A DNA stretch of 64,000 bases from Haladaptatus halobius. Lineage in GTDB: Archaea; Halobacteriota; Halobacteria; Halobacteriales; Haladaptataceae. A program made the position numbers and the translations under genes. Below, one piece after another: positions 55,192 to 64,000 of this stretch; within the stretch, counting starts at the first letter, position 1, and each line of letters starts with the position of its first letter. A model generated the notes under the pieces. It searched no databases. It was not told the DNA's origin and was given only the letters and a program-made list of their open reading frames with translations. The stretch covers positions 1,054,001 through 1,118,000 of the forward strand of contig NZ_CP085336.1 in NCBI RefSeq assembly GCF_020618475.1, read 5' to 3'.

Positions 55192-56505
55192 ATGGTCAGG
55201 AGGGGGACGAGCGACGGCGAGACGCGCGACGAGGGCGGAGCGAACGAGGGGGTCGAACCGAGCGGCGATGCGCTCGTCCCCCGGAACCGAAACGCCGTCG
55301 CGGCGTGGACGCTCGTCGCGGCCATCGCCGTCTCGGCTCTCGTGAGCACCGTCGACGGCGACTACTTGTGGGCGGGGCTGGCGGTCGCGGCGGTCGCAAT
55401 CGCGCTAGTTCCGGTCATCACGTATCGAAGAGCCACGGCGATGCTCCCATGGGAGGCGCTCCTCTTCGTCACCGCCCCGCTCGCCGGCGTACCGTTCGAT
55501 TCGTTCCTCCCGCGACCCGTCGCGACGTTCCTCGCCGTCGCGGGGCTGGCGCTCGTCATCGCCGTCGAGTTGGACACGTTCACCGCGGTCGAACTCTCCC
55601 CGGCGTTCGCGGTGCTCTTCGTCGTCACCGCGACCATGGCGACCGCCGGCACATGGGCGGTCGTCCAGTGGGTCGTCGACCGCGCGGTCGGCACGCAGAA
55701 CCTCCGCGGGCTCAGCCAGGTGATGTGGTCGCTGCTCGCCGCGACCGGCGCGGGCGTCGCGGCCGGCGTGCTGTTCGACGCGTACTTTCGGCGGGCCGAC
55801 ACGGCGCGCTTCGGCTTCGACACGGGCGGCGAGCGCAACCGACCGGACGGCGCGACCGCCGTGGAATCCGCCGACGGGCGGGGACGCATGTCCGAGCGCC
55901 GCCAGCGACAGGTGGTTCGCGCGTTCCAACTCGTCCTCGTCGGCGTGTTACTCGTCGGCCTGTACGAAGCGAACGTGGGCATCATCGTCAACGCGGCCAT
56001 AGCACTCGTCCTGATGGAGCTTCCCGCGCTGCTCGAACGGAATTTCCGGTTGCCCATCGACGCCGGACTGACGCTCTGGATCGTCGTGCCGGTGTTCCTC
56101 CACGCGGTCGGTACGCTCGGGCTGTACCAGTCGATAGGCTTATGGGATCAACTCACGCACGCGCTCTCCTCGTCGCTCGTCGCCGCCGCCGGCTACACCA
56201 CGGTTCGCGCGCTCGACATCCACGCCGACAGCGTCTACCTTCCCGGGAAGTTTATGGTCGTCTTCATCCTCCTGTTCACGCTCGCGTTCGGCGTGCTCTG
56301 GGAGCTTCTGGAGTTCGGTCTCGACGGACTGGCGTCGATGACCGACACGGACAGCGTCCTCGCCCAGTACTCGCTGTCGAACACGATGCTCGACCTCGTG
56401 TTCGACACCGTCGGCGGCGTCGCGGTCGCCGTCTGGGGGGCGGCCCACCTCTCGAACGTCACAGACGCGCTCGCCGCCCGAATGGACTCCGAGGGGGCGG
56501 ACTGA
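55192..56505 (+). CDS. DUF2238-like polytopic membrane protein
   Basis: 437 residues with about 11 helices in two groups separated by a polar loop near 220-240 (TGGERNRPDGATAVESADGR). The second half carries the signature GLWDQLTHALSSSLVAAAGY, AFGVLWELLEFGLDGL and the closing MLDLVFDTVGGVAVAVWGAA, which matches DUF2238/YjdF-type membrane proteins. The first half may be an extra domain. Divergent from the RHH gene. Function unknown. Confidence 0.8.
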   Translation: MVRRGTSDGETRDEGGANEGVEPSGDALVPRNRNAVAAWTLVAAIAVSALVSTVDGDYLWAGLAVAAVAIALVPVITYRRATAMLPWEALLFVTAPLAGVPFDSFLPRPVATFLAVAGLALVIAVELDTFTAVELSPAFAVLFVVTATMATAGTWAVVQWVVDRAVGTQNLRGLSQVMWSLLAATGAGVAAGVLFDAYFRRADTARFGFDTGGERNRPDGATAVESADGRGRMSERRQRQVVRAFQLVLVGVLLVGLYEANVGIIVNAAIALVLMELPALLERNFRLPIDAGLTLWIVVPVFLHAVGTLGLYQSIGLWDQLTHALSSSLVAAAGYTTVRALDIHADSVYLPGKFMVVFILLFTLAFGVLWELLEFGLDGLASMTDTDSVLAQYSLSNTMLDLVFDTVGGVAVAVWGAAHLSNVTDALAARMDSEGAD

Positions 56506-56599
56506 GCGCACTCTCCGTCGACGGACTTCGGAACCGGACAGATTGGCGGACACCCACTCGTTTAACCGCCCGCCCGACCCTGTTCGAGGTACAGTATCG

Positions 56600-57847
56600 A
56601 TGTCGCCCAGTCGCTGGTCGGTCGTCGCTCACCTCCGGAATGGAGTGCGCGGACTTCGCGGCGACGGTCGCGGCTGGCTGCTCGTCGTCGTCGCGGTCGG
56701 CTGGGCGTTCACGCTCGGACTGCGCTTTCTCATCCCTCCCCTATTGCCGCAGATCAAGACCGCGTTCACCGTCTCCAACGCCACCGCCGGACTCGCCATC
56801 ACCGCGCTCTGGGTCGGCTACGCCCTGATGCAGTTCCCGGCTGGGGTGTTGATAGATCGTATCGGAGAACGCACGCTGCTCACGGCGAGTCTCTGCCTCT
56901 CGGGGTTGAGCCTCTGCTTGATCGGCTTCTCCCCGGTGTTCGCCGTCTTCTTCGTCGGAACCGCCGCCTTCGGACTCGGCTCCGGACTGTACGGACCGAG
57001 CCGGGGAACCGTCCTCTCGCGCACGTTCACGCGGAAGGCGGGTGCGGCGTTTGGCGTCACGCTCGCCATGGGCAGCATCGGCTCCGCGGTGCTCCCCGGC
57101 GCTGCGACCGCCGTCGTCGAGCGAGTCGGCTGGCGACCCATTCTCGCCGGTCTCTCTGTGCCGTTCTTCGCGGTCGCAGCGCTAGCGTGGCGGGTCGTCC
57201 CCGAGCGAACGCCCGACGAAGTAGATGCTAGCGCAGACGCGAATGCCGACGAGACCGCCCCGCGTTCGACCCACCTCCTTCGGGACGTCGTCGGGACGCT
57301 CTCCGACCGGTCGATACGCGTCGCGACCGTCGCCATCGGTCTCCTCCTGTTCGTCTATCAGGGACTGACCGCGTTTCTGCCGACGTATCTCGAACAGGTC
57401 AAAGAACTCGACCAACAGACCGCCGCGCTGCTCTACGGACTCATGTTCGTCGCGGGCGCACTCTCGCAGCTGGTGGCCGGCAACGCCGCCGACCGCGTCG
57501 GGATCAAACCTGTCCTCCTCGTCGTCACCGCCGTCGGCGTTGTCACGCCGGTCGCGCTCACGCTCGCGTCAGGGGTGACGGCGCTCGCGGTCGTCGTCAC
57601 CGTCCTCGGAACGCGGATGGCCATCGCGCCCGTCACGAACGCCTACATCGTCGGGACGCTCCCCGACCACGTCGAGGGTGCGGCATGGGGGTTCATCCGC
57701 ACCGGTTTCTTCCTCGTCGGTTCCGCCGGTTCCACGTTCGTCGGTCTCTTCGCCGACGCGAACCGCTTCGACGCCGCGTTCCTCGCGCTGGCGGCGCTCT
57801 CGGCTGTTGCGCTCGGTTGCTACGCGGTACTCCCAGGAGACGGGTAG
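56600..57847 (+). CDS. MFS transporter
   Basis: 415 residues with 12 helices of the major facilitator superfamily. The conserved loop between TM2 and TM3 is PAGVLIDRIGERTLLTAS, and the second-half equivalent is VAGNAADRVGIKPVLLVV. TM5-type GLGSGLYGPSRGTVLSRTF and GVTLAMGSIGSAVLPG point to the nitrate/organic-acid-like side of the superfamily but do not fix the substrate. Start 56600 was chosen over 56543. Its stop abuts the stop of the convergent gene with no gap. Confidence 0.87.
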   Translation: MSPSRWSVVAHLRNGVRGLRGDGRGWLLVVVAVGWAFTLGLRFLIPPLLPQIKTAFTVSNATAGLAITALWVGYALMQFPAGVLIDRIGERTLLTASLCLSGLSLCLIGFSPVFAVFFVGTAAFGLGSGLYGPSRGTVLSRTFTRKAGAAFGVTLAMGSIGSAVLPGAATAVVERVGWRPILAGLSVPFFAVAALAWRVVPERTPDEVDASADANADETAPRSTHLLRDVVGTLSDRSIRVATVAIGLLLFVYQGLTAFLPTYLEQVKELDQQTAALLYGLMFVAGALSQLVAGNAADRVGIKPVLLVVTAVGVVTPVALTLASGVTALAVVVTVLGTRMAIAPVTNAYIVGTLPDHVEGAAWGFIRTGFFLVGSAGSTFVGLFADANRFDAAFLALAALSAVALGCYAVLPGDG

Positions 57848-59092
57848 TTACAGGCGATTTCGAAGCGCCCACGTGTCCGCCGTCGGGTCGAGGTTGGAGG
57901 GTTCGGCACCCCGCTCGGTGACGATTCCCGCGTGGAACAGCATGGCTTTTAGTTGGAACACGGTTGGCGAGTGGTAGACGTTTCCGTCGGCCAGTCGGCT
58001 CGCCCGTAACTCGCCGTCCGGCGTCAACACTCGTATTCTGGCGTCGTCCGTCCCTCGGATGAACAGTTCGATTGCGAAGGACGGATGGAGTTCGTGGAGA
58101 TACGCGACGAGGTCGACGAGCGACGGCTCGGGCGTTCCGTCGTCGTGCAAGTTCTGTATTTCCTCGACGAGCAGTTTCGTCGCCGGATACGCGAACACGA
58201 CTCGTCGGGTGAGCAACCCCCACTCCGGCGCGAGGTCGTAGAAACGCTGCGACTTCCGATACCACCCTTCGAACTCGCTCAAGGCAGTTTCGACCGAGCC
58301 GTATCGGTCGAGCGCGAAACGAACCACTTCCCTCCCGAGCGGCGTGAGCCGGACGCCGTTCGGTCGCTCGTCGACGAGATTCAGAAACGCCGCACCTCGC
58401 CGCGCGCTCTCGACCTCTCGAACGATCTTGTTCGTCCTCATCAGTTCCTCCGTCGAACCGTCGGCGTAGTGCGCGAGCGGATAGCCGAGGTAGTTCTTCG
58501 GGTGGTTGAGTCCGAAGGATTTGTTCGCCACGCCCTGCGCGCTCGCCTGAAATCGAATCGCGTTCGTCTCCGTCGTTGTCCGATTTCCGACGATTCGCGG
58601 CACCTCCAGCGGTTCGATGGTTCCACCGCTTTCGACGCCGAGAACGCCGACGTTCAGCTCTCGGGCGAGCGTTCGATCCGACCGGGAGACCGCCCGAACC
58701 GGAGCGGCGACGTACGCGGCGTTGGCCTCGTGGAGACGGTCGTACGCTTGCACGATGCCGCGCTCGACGTCGATGTCCCCGTGTTTGGTGTACCCTTTCG
58801 CTTCGACCGCCACCAGCGGCGGCTCGTCGCCGAGGCGCTCGACGGCCTGTAGTTCGTCGTCTAGCGCGCGAACTCCGACGAGATCCGGGTATCCCGTCCC
58901 GACGCGGACGTGGTTGAACGGCGCCAGCGTCTCCTTGACCTCGGACGTGATTCGCTCACCGGCGACCCAGCGGTCGGTGGCGAACTGCGTATCGACGACC
59001 GCGTACGATTTTTGCGCGTCGTCGGGAAACAGGTGGCGCTTGGTGTGCGCGAGGACGCGGGGTTCCGTCAACTCGCGCGTCACGCTAGCCAT
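57848..59092 (-). CDS. PD-(D/E)XK nuclease-like protein with a C-terminal helical domain
   Basis: 414 residues. Residues about 30-135 look like a restriction-endonuclease fold: Asp70 in VGTGYPDLVGV, then Glu97 and Lys99 in PPLVAVEAKGYTKHGD, with Gln115 in GIVQAYDRLHEAN, as in RecB-like or Mrr-like nucleases. The rest (about 170-414) includes LTPLGREVVRFALDRYGSVE, a winged-helix-like piece, and a helical tail. Haloarchaea have many such proteins of unknown role; DNA repair, restriction or a defence function are possible. No helicase or methylase is next to it. Confidence 0.7.
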   Translation of the reverse strand: MASVTRELTEPRVLAHTKRHLFPDDAQKSYAVVDTQFATDRWVAGERITSEVKETLAPFNHVRVGTGYPDLVGVRALDDELQAVERLGDEPPLVAVEAKGYTKHGDIDVERGIVQAYDRLHEANAAYVAAPVRAVSRSDRTLARELNVGVLGVESGGTIEPLEVPRIVGNRTTTETNAIRFQASAQGVANKSFGLNHPKNYLGYPLAHYADGSTEELMRTNKIVREVESARRGAAFLNLVDERPNGVRLTPLGREVVRFALDRYGSVETALSEFEGWYRKSQRFYDLAPEWGLLTRRVVFAYPATKLLVEEIQNLHDDGTPEPSLVDLVAYLHELHPSFAIELFIRGTDDARIRVLTPDGELRASRLADGNVYHSPTVFQLKAMLFHAGIVTERGAEPSNLDPTADTWALRNRL

Positions 59093-59229
59093 GTCGGTGG
59101 CGTTAGCGCGTGTTTCACAAGAAGATTGCGTTGCTTGAATCGGAGGTGCGTTTCTGAAGTGAGGACATTCTCACGACCCCTCACGTTCGGTCTCCGGCTG
59201 GCGAACGCAACCTGTAGACGACGTGCCGG

Positions 59230-59565
59230 TCATTCGGTGGGAGGAGGACTGGGCTTACGGAGCGTGATCTTCCCGTCGGTCTGGATACGGACGACTGCGT
59301 CGTCGTACTCGAATCGGACTCGCCCGTTGGTGTTGCGGGGCGTCCCGTCCGGGCGAGGCCGAAAGAGGGCGTCGAGGGCGTCCGGGTCGATGAAGTCGGC
59401 GAGGATAGCCAACTCGTCGGGGACGGCGTCGTTGAAGGCGGTAACGGCCTCGACGAGTTCCTCGCTGACCGTATCCGTCTCGGGGTCGAACGTCGTACGA
59501 TGGCGTTGCTGGTCGGACGAGTTGCGTTGCTGGTCGAAATCGAGATCGCGTTTGTGGTCGGTCAT
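59230..59565 (-). CDS. HalOD1 domain protein
   Basis: 111 residues with a HalOD1 (halobacterial output domain 1) of about 70 residues: VSEELVEAVTAFNDAVPDEL, then ILADFIDPDALDALFRP and RVRFEYDDAVVRIQTDGKIT. It lacks an attached response-regulator receiver, which HalOD1 usually accompanies, so it is a stand-alone version. The N-terminus is polar (HKRDLDFDQQRNSSDQQRH). Start 59565 removes 23 residues of open frame that do not resemble protein. Confidence 0.85.
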   Translation of the reverse strand: MTDHKRDLDFDQQRNSSDQQRHRTTFDPETDTVSEELVEAVTAFNDAVPDELAILADFIDPDALDALFRPRPDGTPRNTNGRVRFEYDDAVVRIQTDGKITLRKPSPPPTE

Positions 59566-59834
59566 GGTTGTGGAGCGAGTGTGTACTGTGAGGTGCGCCG
59601 TGCGTGGGACTCGGCAGTCAACGCGGGTATACAAGTAGAGCTACTGACATATACCTATCCTGTCGACAGCAGACGCACAGTGTGTGCTTTCTCGTCTCAT
59701 CTCCGAGGTGCTCCACCGTCTTCAAGGGCTACAATAACCCGGTTTCTCACACGTGGCCGACGGTCGGTTTTCGTTCGCTACGCGGACGTGTCTCCCCGGC
59801 CGAGCCGAACGTGTGATAATTGATACCAAAAGGC

Positions 59835-59847
59835 GAAATACTTACCC
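59835..59847 (+). promoter_or_regulatory. Promoter of the acyl-CoA synthetase gene
   Basis: CGAAATACTTACC carries a purine-rich BRE-like CGAAA and the TATA-like ATACTTA about 37 bases before the ATG at 59879. Confidence 0.55.
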
Positions 59848-59878
59848 CGTCGCCAGAGTATGACTCGAACGACGGTTC

Positions 59879-61477
59879 ATGAAGACGGAAATGACCACGC
59901 TGGATTTCCTCGACCGCGCCGTCGACCTCTACGACGACGTCGTCGGCGTGATAGCTGACGACGGCACGGAGTACACCTACGGGGAATTCAACGAACGGGT
60001 AAATCGTCTGTCGAACGCGCTGGCCGACCTCGGTATCGAGCAGGGAGACCGCGTGGCGATGCTCGCCTCGAACACGCACTACTTCCTCGAATCGCTGTAT
60101 GCGACCAATCAACTCGGTGCGGTGTACGTCCCGATGAACTACCGCCTCGTGCCCGAGGACTACGAGTACATCCTCGACGACTGCGAGGCTTCGGTCGTCA
60201 TCGCGGACTACGACTTCGCCGATAAGATAGAGACGGTGCGGGACTCGGTTCCGGCGGAGCGGTTCGTCGGCTACGAGGCCGACCGAATCGACGGCGACTG
60301 GGTCGATTACGCGGCCCTTGTGGACGACGCCTCCCCGGAACCGCCGGAGCGCCCGACCATCTCCGAGGACGACGACGCGAGTATCAACTACACCTCGGGC
60401 ACGACCGGCGACCCGAAGGGCGTCGTCCGAACCCACAGAACCGAGCACTGGCACGCGCTCGTGCTCAACCAGCACATGGAGATAAGCGACGACGACACGT
60501 ACCTCTGGACGCTGCCGATGTTCCACTGCAACGGCTGGGGGCACACCTACGCCATCACGGGAACCGGCGGCACGCACGTCTGCTTGCGGAAGTTCACGCC
60601 GGAGCGGACGCTCTCGAAGGTGCGCGACTACGACGTCTCGTTCATGTGCGGCGCGCCGACGGTGCTCAACCGCGTCATCGCGCACTACGAGGATAACCCG
60701 GAGGTCGAGACGACGGGCGACCGCGATGTTCGCATCGCCACCGCCGGGAGCGCGCCCGCGACGGCGACCATCGAGACCATCGAGGACGACATCGGCTGGC
60801 GCATCATCCACATCTACGGGCTGACCGAGACCGCGCCCATCATCACGACGTCGAACTCCCCCCGCCGACTTGCCGAGCGCGGGCGCTCGCTCAAAGTGAA
60901 CCAGGGGAGCGAGACGCTCTGTACAGACGTGCGCGTCGTCGACGAAGACGGCGAGGACGTTCCCAGTGACGGCGAGACGATGGGCGAGATCGTCGTGCAG
61001 GGCAATCAGGTGATGGATCGCTATCTCAACAAGCCGGAGGCGACCGAAGAGGCGTTCAACGACCGCCTGCCGGGCTACTTCCACACGGGCGACCTCGCCA
61101 CCATCGACGAGGACGGGATGATCGCCATCCAGGACAGGAAGAAGGACATCATCATCTCCGGCGGCGAGAACGTCTCCTCGATCGCGGTCGAGGACCACCT
61201 CTACGACCACCCCAACATCGCCAAGGCGGCGGTCATCCCCACCCCCAGCGAGGAGTGGGGCGAGATGGTGACGGCCATCGTCGTGCCGAAACCCGGCGCG
61301 GATCTCTCGAAAGACCATGTCGAGGAGTTCTGCCGCGAACGGATGGCCGGCTACAAGGTTCCGCGGGAAATCCTGATTCAGGACGACCTCCCCGAAACCG
61401 CGACCGGGAAGGTACAGAAGTACCAACTGCGACAGGAGTTCTGGGAGGACGAGGAGCGACTCATCGGCGAAGGGTGA
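59879..61477 (+). CDS. AMP-forming acyl-CoA synthetase
   Basis: 532 residues of the ANL superfamily. The ATP/AMP-binding loop is YTSGTTGDPKG (residues 171-181), with RIIHIYGLTETAPI, GYFHTGDLATIDEDG, IQDRKKDIIISGGENVSSI (hinge) and the catalytic Lys near the end in ETATGKVQKYQLRQ. The sequence activates a fatty or other carboxylic acid to its CoA thioester; the family is close to medium/long-chain acyl-CoA synthases. An alternative start at 59891 (MTTLDFL) is possible. Confidence 0.93.
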   Translation: MKTEMTTLDFLDRAVDLYDDVVGVIADDGTEYTYGEFNERVNRLSNALADLGIEQGDRVAMLASNTHYFLESLYATNQLGAVYVPMNYRLVPEDYEYILDDCEASVVIADYDFADKIETVRDSVPAERFVGYEADRIDGDWVDYAALVDDASPEPPERPTISEDDDASINYTSGTTGDPKGVVRTHRTEHWHALVLNQHMEISDDDTYLWTLPMFHCNGWGHTYAITGTGGTHVCLRKFTPERTLSKVRDYDVSFMCGAPTVLNRVIAHYEDNPEVETTGDRDVRIATAGSAPATATIETIEDDIGWRIIHIYGLTETAPIITTSNSPRRLAERGRSLKVNQGSETLCTDVRVVDEDGEDVPSDGETMGEIVVQGNQVMDRYLNKPEATEEAFNDRLPGYFHTGDLATIDEDGMIAIQDRKKDIIISGGENVSSIAVEDHLYDHPNIAKAAVIPTPSEEWGEMVTAIVVPKPGADLSKDHVEEFCRERMAGYKVPREILIQDDLPETATGKVQKYQLRQEFWEDEERLIGEG

Positions 61478-61820
61478 TCGCCGCTTCCTGCGCCGCTCCC
61501 GCTTCGGAGGAGACTACCCCCGCCGGTCGCGTCTCGCGCACGGAAAAACGGACGAGAGCGTCGGGTGCAGGGAGGGGTGTGAGGGTGGGTGTTAACGAAA
61601 CGTGTAAGTCACTGTCTACCATGATCCCGTGAGCTTGTTCCCTGCGATCGCACGTTTCGACACGAAAATCGAGTAGCTGTTGGCGGTTATACGAAGCGAT
61701 ATTTGTAGTCGACCGCCACTCGCCGCGACCCTCGTTCGTCACGGGGAGCGACGCGACCTCCATCCGCCGCGATCCTCTATCCGCCGCGACCTCCGTCGGC
61801 AGCTGTGAGTATCTGGGGAA
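61478..61820. other. Intergenic region, nothing recognised
   Basis: About 340 bases between the acyl-CoA synthetase and the broken lipoprotein gene. It contains a short direct repetition of CCGCCGCGA-like text (ATCCGCCGCGATCC and ATCCGCCGCGACC near 61761-61795) but no gene or RNA that I can support. Confidence 0.45.
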
Positions 61821-62405
61821 CTATCCGCCGGATCGATACTCGATGGTTCCCTTCCACGTATCGTATTTGTCGTCGGAGTGGCTGTCATTTTCGAGGAGCG
61901 TCACCCGCACCGTCAGGGTTCCAGAGTCGAACTGGTCGAGGGCGTCCCGCAGGATTGTTATCGTGAACTCGCCGTTCTTCTTCTGTTGCCACTCGGCGTT
62001 CTTTCGCGCGACCCATTATCCGTTTATCTTGAAGAGGAAGTACGGTTCGCCGTCGCTTTTCGGGTCAACGTTCGGGAACCGCGTATCGGCGGTCACCCGC
62101 AGGTCGAAGTCGCCGTAGCTGCCGTTCTTCGCTCCGACCTTGTCGACGAACTTCACGCCGGCGATGTGACCCGACTCGCTCTTGACCTCCGTCTTCTGCG
62201 GCGTGCTCGGCTCGATCCACATCTCGGTCGTCGCAGTGTTCGCGGTCGTGGTCGTCGTCGTGGTCGAGGAATTCGTCGCCGCGGAGGTCGTCGTTCCGGT
62301 CGGCGAGGTCGTTCCGCCTGACCCGCCGATGCCGCTACAGCCGGCGAACAGGACGGCGAGAACGAGCGCGAGGGCGGTCGCCCGATGGCGGTTCATACGT
62401 GCCAT
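61821..62405 (-). pseudogene. Lipoprotein gene split by an in-frame TAA
   Basis: The signal MARMNRHRATALALVLAVLF ends in the lipobox FAGC, then a Thr/Ser-rich linker (about 35-65) and a beta-type domain (SESGHIAGVKFVDKVGAKNG, FDLRVTADTRFPNVDPKSDG, PYFLFKING). At 62016-62018 a TAA interrupts the frame, but translation in the same phase continues WVARKNAEWQQKKNGEFTIT, ALDQFDSGTLTVRVTLLEND and TWKGTIEYRSGG to a stop at 61821-61823. This is one domain cut by a nonsense codon, a pseudogene or a sequence error. Start may be 62405 or 62396. Confidence 0.72.
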
Positions 62406-62513
62406 TTCTACACCGACAATTTCAATTATCCGGCTGTTCCGAAAGTCTTCCTCCGGTTCCGGCGAGAACGGCGTCGGACTCACCGTCCACCCTCGACGCG
62501 TGGAACCCGATTC

Positions 62514-63362
62514 TCACCGGCGGAGGGTGAACGTCACCGTTTCGCGCTCGCTTCCGTAGTACGCTCGAATCAGTCCGTCTTCCCCGTCGAAATCGCTTTT
62601 CGGCACGGTTCGCGCCGGCACCGAAACGCGGACGGTCGACTCCTCGAACGGCCACGGTTCAACCCGAAACTCGTCCCCGCCGAGCGCGGTGATTCGCAGG
62701 GTCTCGTCCGCCTCGCCGGGGGCCACCGGCACTGAATCGATGGGGTCGTAGCCAGGCGGCGATTCGGTGGTGCAGAATGAGAGCGACAGGGTGTCCCACG
62801 CCTGCAGGAGTTTGTAATCGAACCAGAGGCGTCCGTCGTAGTCGTCGGGCGGCGTTCCGGTCTCGTGGAGCGCCGCGAGGAACGATTCGTCCGACTCCGA
62901 GAGCCACTCGTACCGGTTCGCGTCGCGCAGTTCGGCGAGGAGACGTTCTTGGCGTTCTTCCTGTCGGCGGACGAACTCCGCGAACTCGGACGGCAGGTCG
63001 GGCATCGACGGCGAGAGACCGTATCGCTGGCGACGGAGGCCGGTGCCGTGCATCGACACCACGAGTCCGGCGTACGCATCCATCTCGACGACGTTGTCGA
63101 TACCCTCGTCGTAACAGTCTATCCACGCGTCCGCCGGTATCCGGGTGAACCCGACCGGTTCGCCGTCCTCGTCGAGGTGGGGGTGGAGGTCGTACTCCCA
63201 CCAGCCGTTGTCGTGGGTGTAGGCCGCGAGAACCATCGACTGAGACGGTTTCGGGCGCTCGAATTCGTCGTTTCCCCAACGCTCGGCGAACTGCCCCGAC
63301 AAGTCGGCGTGGTTCGGTTGCGTGATGAACCGGTAGCGGTTCTCCTGCTCGGCAACTATCAT
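62514..63362 (-). CDS. DUF3891 family protein
   Basis: 282 residues with the DUF3891 pattern: RFITQPNHADLSGQFAERWG near the N-terminus, VLAAYTHDNGWWEYDLHPHL, then DAYAGLVVSMHGTGLRRQRYG and RLWFDYKLLQAWDTLSLSFC. The conserved His and Asp residues (NHADLSG, THDNGW, SMHGTG) suggest a metal-dependent active site, similar to HD-like hydrolases, but no function has been shown for the family. Start 63362 was chosen at MIVAEQENRYRFITQP. Confidence 0.85.
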   Translation of the reverse strand: MIVAEQENRYRFITQPNHADLSGQFAERWGNDEFERPKPSQSMVLAAYTHDNGWWEYDLHPHLDEDGEPVGFTRIPADAWIDCYDEGIDNVVEMDAYAGLVVSMHGTGLRRQRYGLSPSMPDLPSEFAEFVRRQEERQERLLAELRDANRYEWLSESDESFLAALHETGTPPDDYDGRLWFDYKLLQAWDTLSLSFCTTESPPGYDPIDSVPVAPGEADETLRITALGGDEFRVEPWPFEESTVRVSVPARTVPKSDFDGEDGLIRAYYGSERETVTFTLRR

Positions 63363-63426
63363 GGTCTCGGGTTCCACGGGCGGGCAGAAAAAAGTCGTCG
63401 CCGATTCCGGAGTCGAATCGAGTCCG

Positions 63427-63897
63427 CTACTCGGCGTCCGGTTCCGGGCCGATGGTGACGACGTTCGTACCGAACGGCTCTAGCGGTTCCTCGAACGTCG
63501 CGGTCAGTTCGTTACTCGGGAAGATGCCGAGGACGCATGCGATCTCGTCGCCGACGTTCCGCAGGCTGTGGGGAACGTCGGTCGGAACGATTGTCACCCC
63601 GCCCGTCGGGAGTTCGACCGTCGCGTCGCCGACGGTCGCTTCTACCCTCCCGGCGGTCACGTGAAGCAGTTCCTCGGCGCTGTCGCGGTGGATCGGGAGG
63701 TAGTTGCCTGGTTCGATTTCCATGCAGACCATCATCAGACCTTCGCCCGCAACCTTTCCTGCCCCCGGCGTCCCGGGTGATAGCGGGAAGTATCCGCGCA
63801 GTCGGGCGCGCTCGTCGCCTTCCTGCCACACGTCGGCTCCGTCGAACCGGTAGAGTTCGACGCTTCGGAGCGGCTCTTCTCGTGATTTCGGCGTCAT
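63427..63897 (-). CDS. Cupin-domain protein
   Basis: 156 residues with a single small beta-barrel. The cupin motif 1 is NYLPIHRDSAEELLHVTAGR (His, Glu and His as metal ligands) and motif 2 is VTIVPTDVPHSLRNVGDEIA. It could be a dioxygenase, isomerase or ligand-binding protein; nothing more specific can be read. Start 63897 precedes MTPKSREEPLRSVELY. It follows the DUF3891 gene on the same strand with about 65 bases between. Confidence 0.87.
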   Translation of the reverse strand: MTPKSREEPLRSVELYRFDGADVWQEGDERARLRGYFPLSPGTPGAGKVAGEGLMMVCMEIEPGNYLPIHRDSAEELLHVTAGRVEATVGDATVELPTGGVTIVPTDVPHSLRNVGDEIACVLGIFPSNELTATFEEPLEPFGTNVVTIGPEPDAE

Positions 63898-64000
63898 GAC
63901 AGTTCTCCAACTCAGTTTGGCTGGTAGCACTGCACGCTGGCGGAAAGAAATCGATAGCGTGGTACTCGGTAACAGAGTACGCTCGCCCGCACCATGACCG

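Noticed and set aside
61755..61800. Short repeats with CCGCCGCGA text after the acyl-CoA synthetase
   Set aside because: Only two or three loose copies, too few and irregular to call a repeat element.
63994..64000. Possible start of a gene at the right window edge (ATGACCG)
   Set aside because: Only seven bases are visible, so nothing can be supported.

Overview
The window is a chromosomal segment of a halophilic archaeon (class Halobacteria). The evidence is acidic predicted proteins, GC-rich codons, twin-arginine signals on nearly every secreted protein, a PGF-CTERM-like tail, a HalOD1 domain, many one- or two-CxxC mini-proteins, and an rRNA operon with haloarchaeal promoters and long processing helices. 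A Haladaptatus-like genus is possible from GC and the look of the 16S, but this is a guess without a database search.

Layout. 1-7.5 kb: aldo/keto reductase, Tat protein, a broken SHOCT membrane gene, HAD dehalogenase, alpha/beta hydrolase, a YHS-containing permease, a cation exchanger and a DUF1508 protein. 7.5-15.4 kb: an alkaline-phosphatase-superfamily (AP) enzyme, tryptophanase with a DJ-1/PfpI neighbour, a MacB-type ABC exporter pair and an MscS channel. 15.8-22.9 kb: a tightly packed trio (asparagine-synthase-like protein, AP enzyme, FemAB/GNAT-like transferase) that looks like surface-polymer modification, a PGF-CTERM-like surface protein, and a membrane glycosyltransferase-like gene split by an in-frame TAG. 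22.9-33.6 kb: small zinc protein, two CBS proteins, S9 peptidase, broken NAD(P)H-hydrate dehydratase, acetyltransferase, a lipoprotein, two beta-propeller proteins and a membrane protein. 33.7-37.6 kb: AP enzyme plus Wzx-like flippase, then an operon of three tiny genes (two zinc ribbons). 37.6-43.4 kb: the rRNA operon 16S-23S-5S with tandem promoters, an internal promoter, two processing helices, two tRNA-like elements and a palindromic terminator. 43.6-48.7 kb: broken PQQ propeller, beta-helix protein, secreted GH5-like hydrolase, spondin-domain protein, and an HTH/membrane pair. 48.8-55.1 kb: an operon-like run for amide-ring (hydantoin or 5-oxoproline type) metabolism: Nramp-like permease, HyuA, HyuB, Asp/Glu/hydantoin racemase-family protein, with a ribbon-helix-helix regulator upstream. 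55.2-64 kb: membrane proteins, MFS, PD-(D/E)XK-like protein, HalOD1 protein, acyl-CoA synthetase, a lipoprotein gene split by TAA, DUF3891 and cupin proteins.

Two themes stand out. First, the permease of the hydantoinase-type operon is an Nramp homologue whose metal-binding motifs are all replaced, which fits an organic substrate rather than a metal. Second, there are at least five visibly broken genes and one gene remnant, three of the genes interrupted by in-frame stops of three different kinds; this points to pseudogenisation or sequence errors, not recoding. The rRNA spacers carry degenerate tRNA-like elements in place of a normal tRNA-Ala; the one touching the 5S matches the known haloarchaeal tRNase Z route of 5S maturation.
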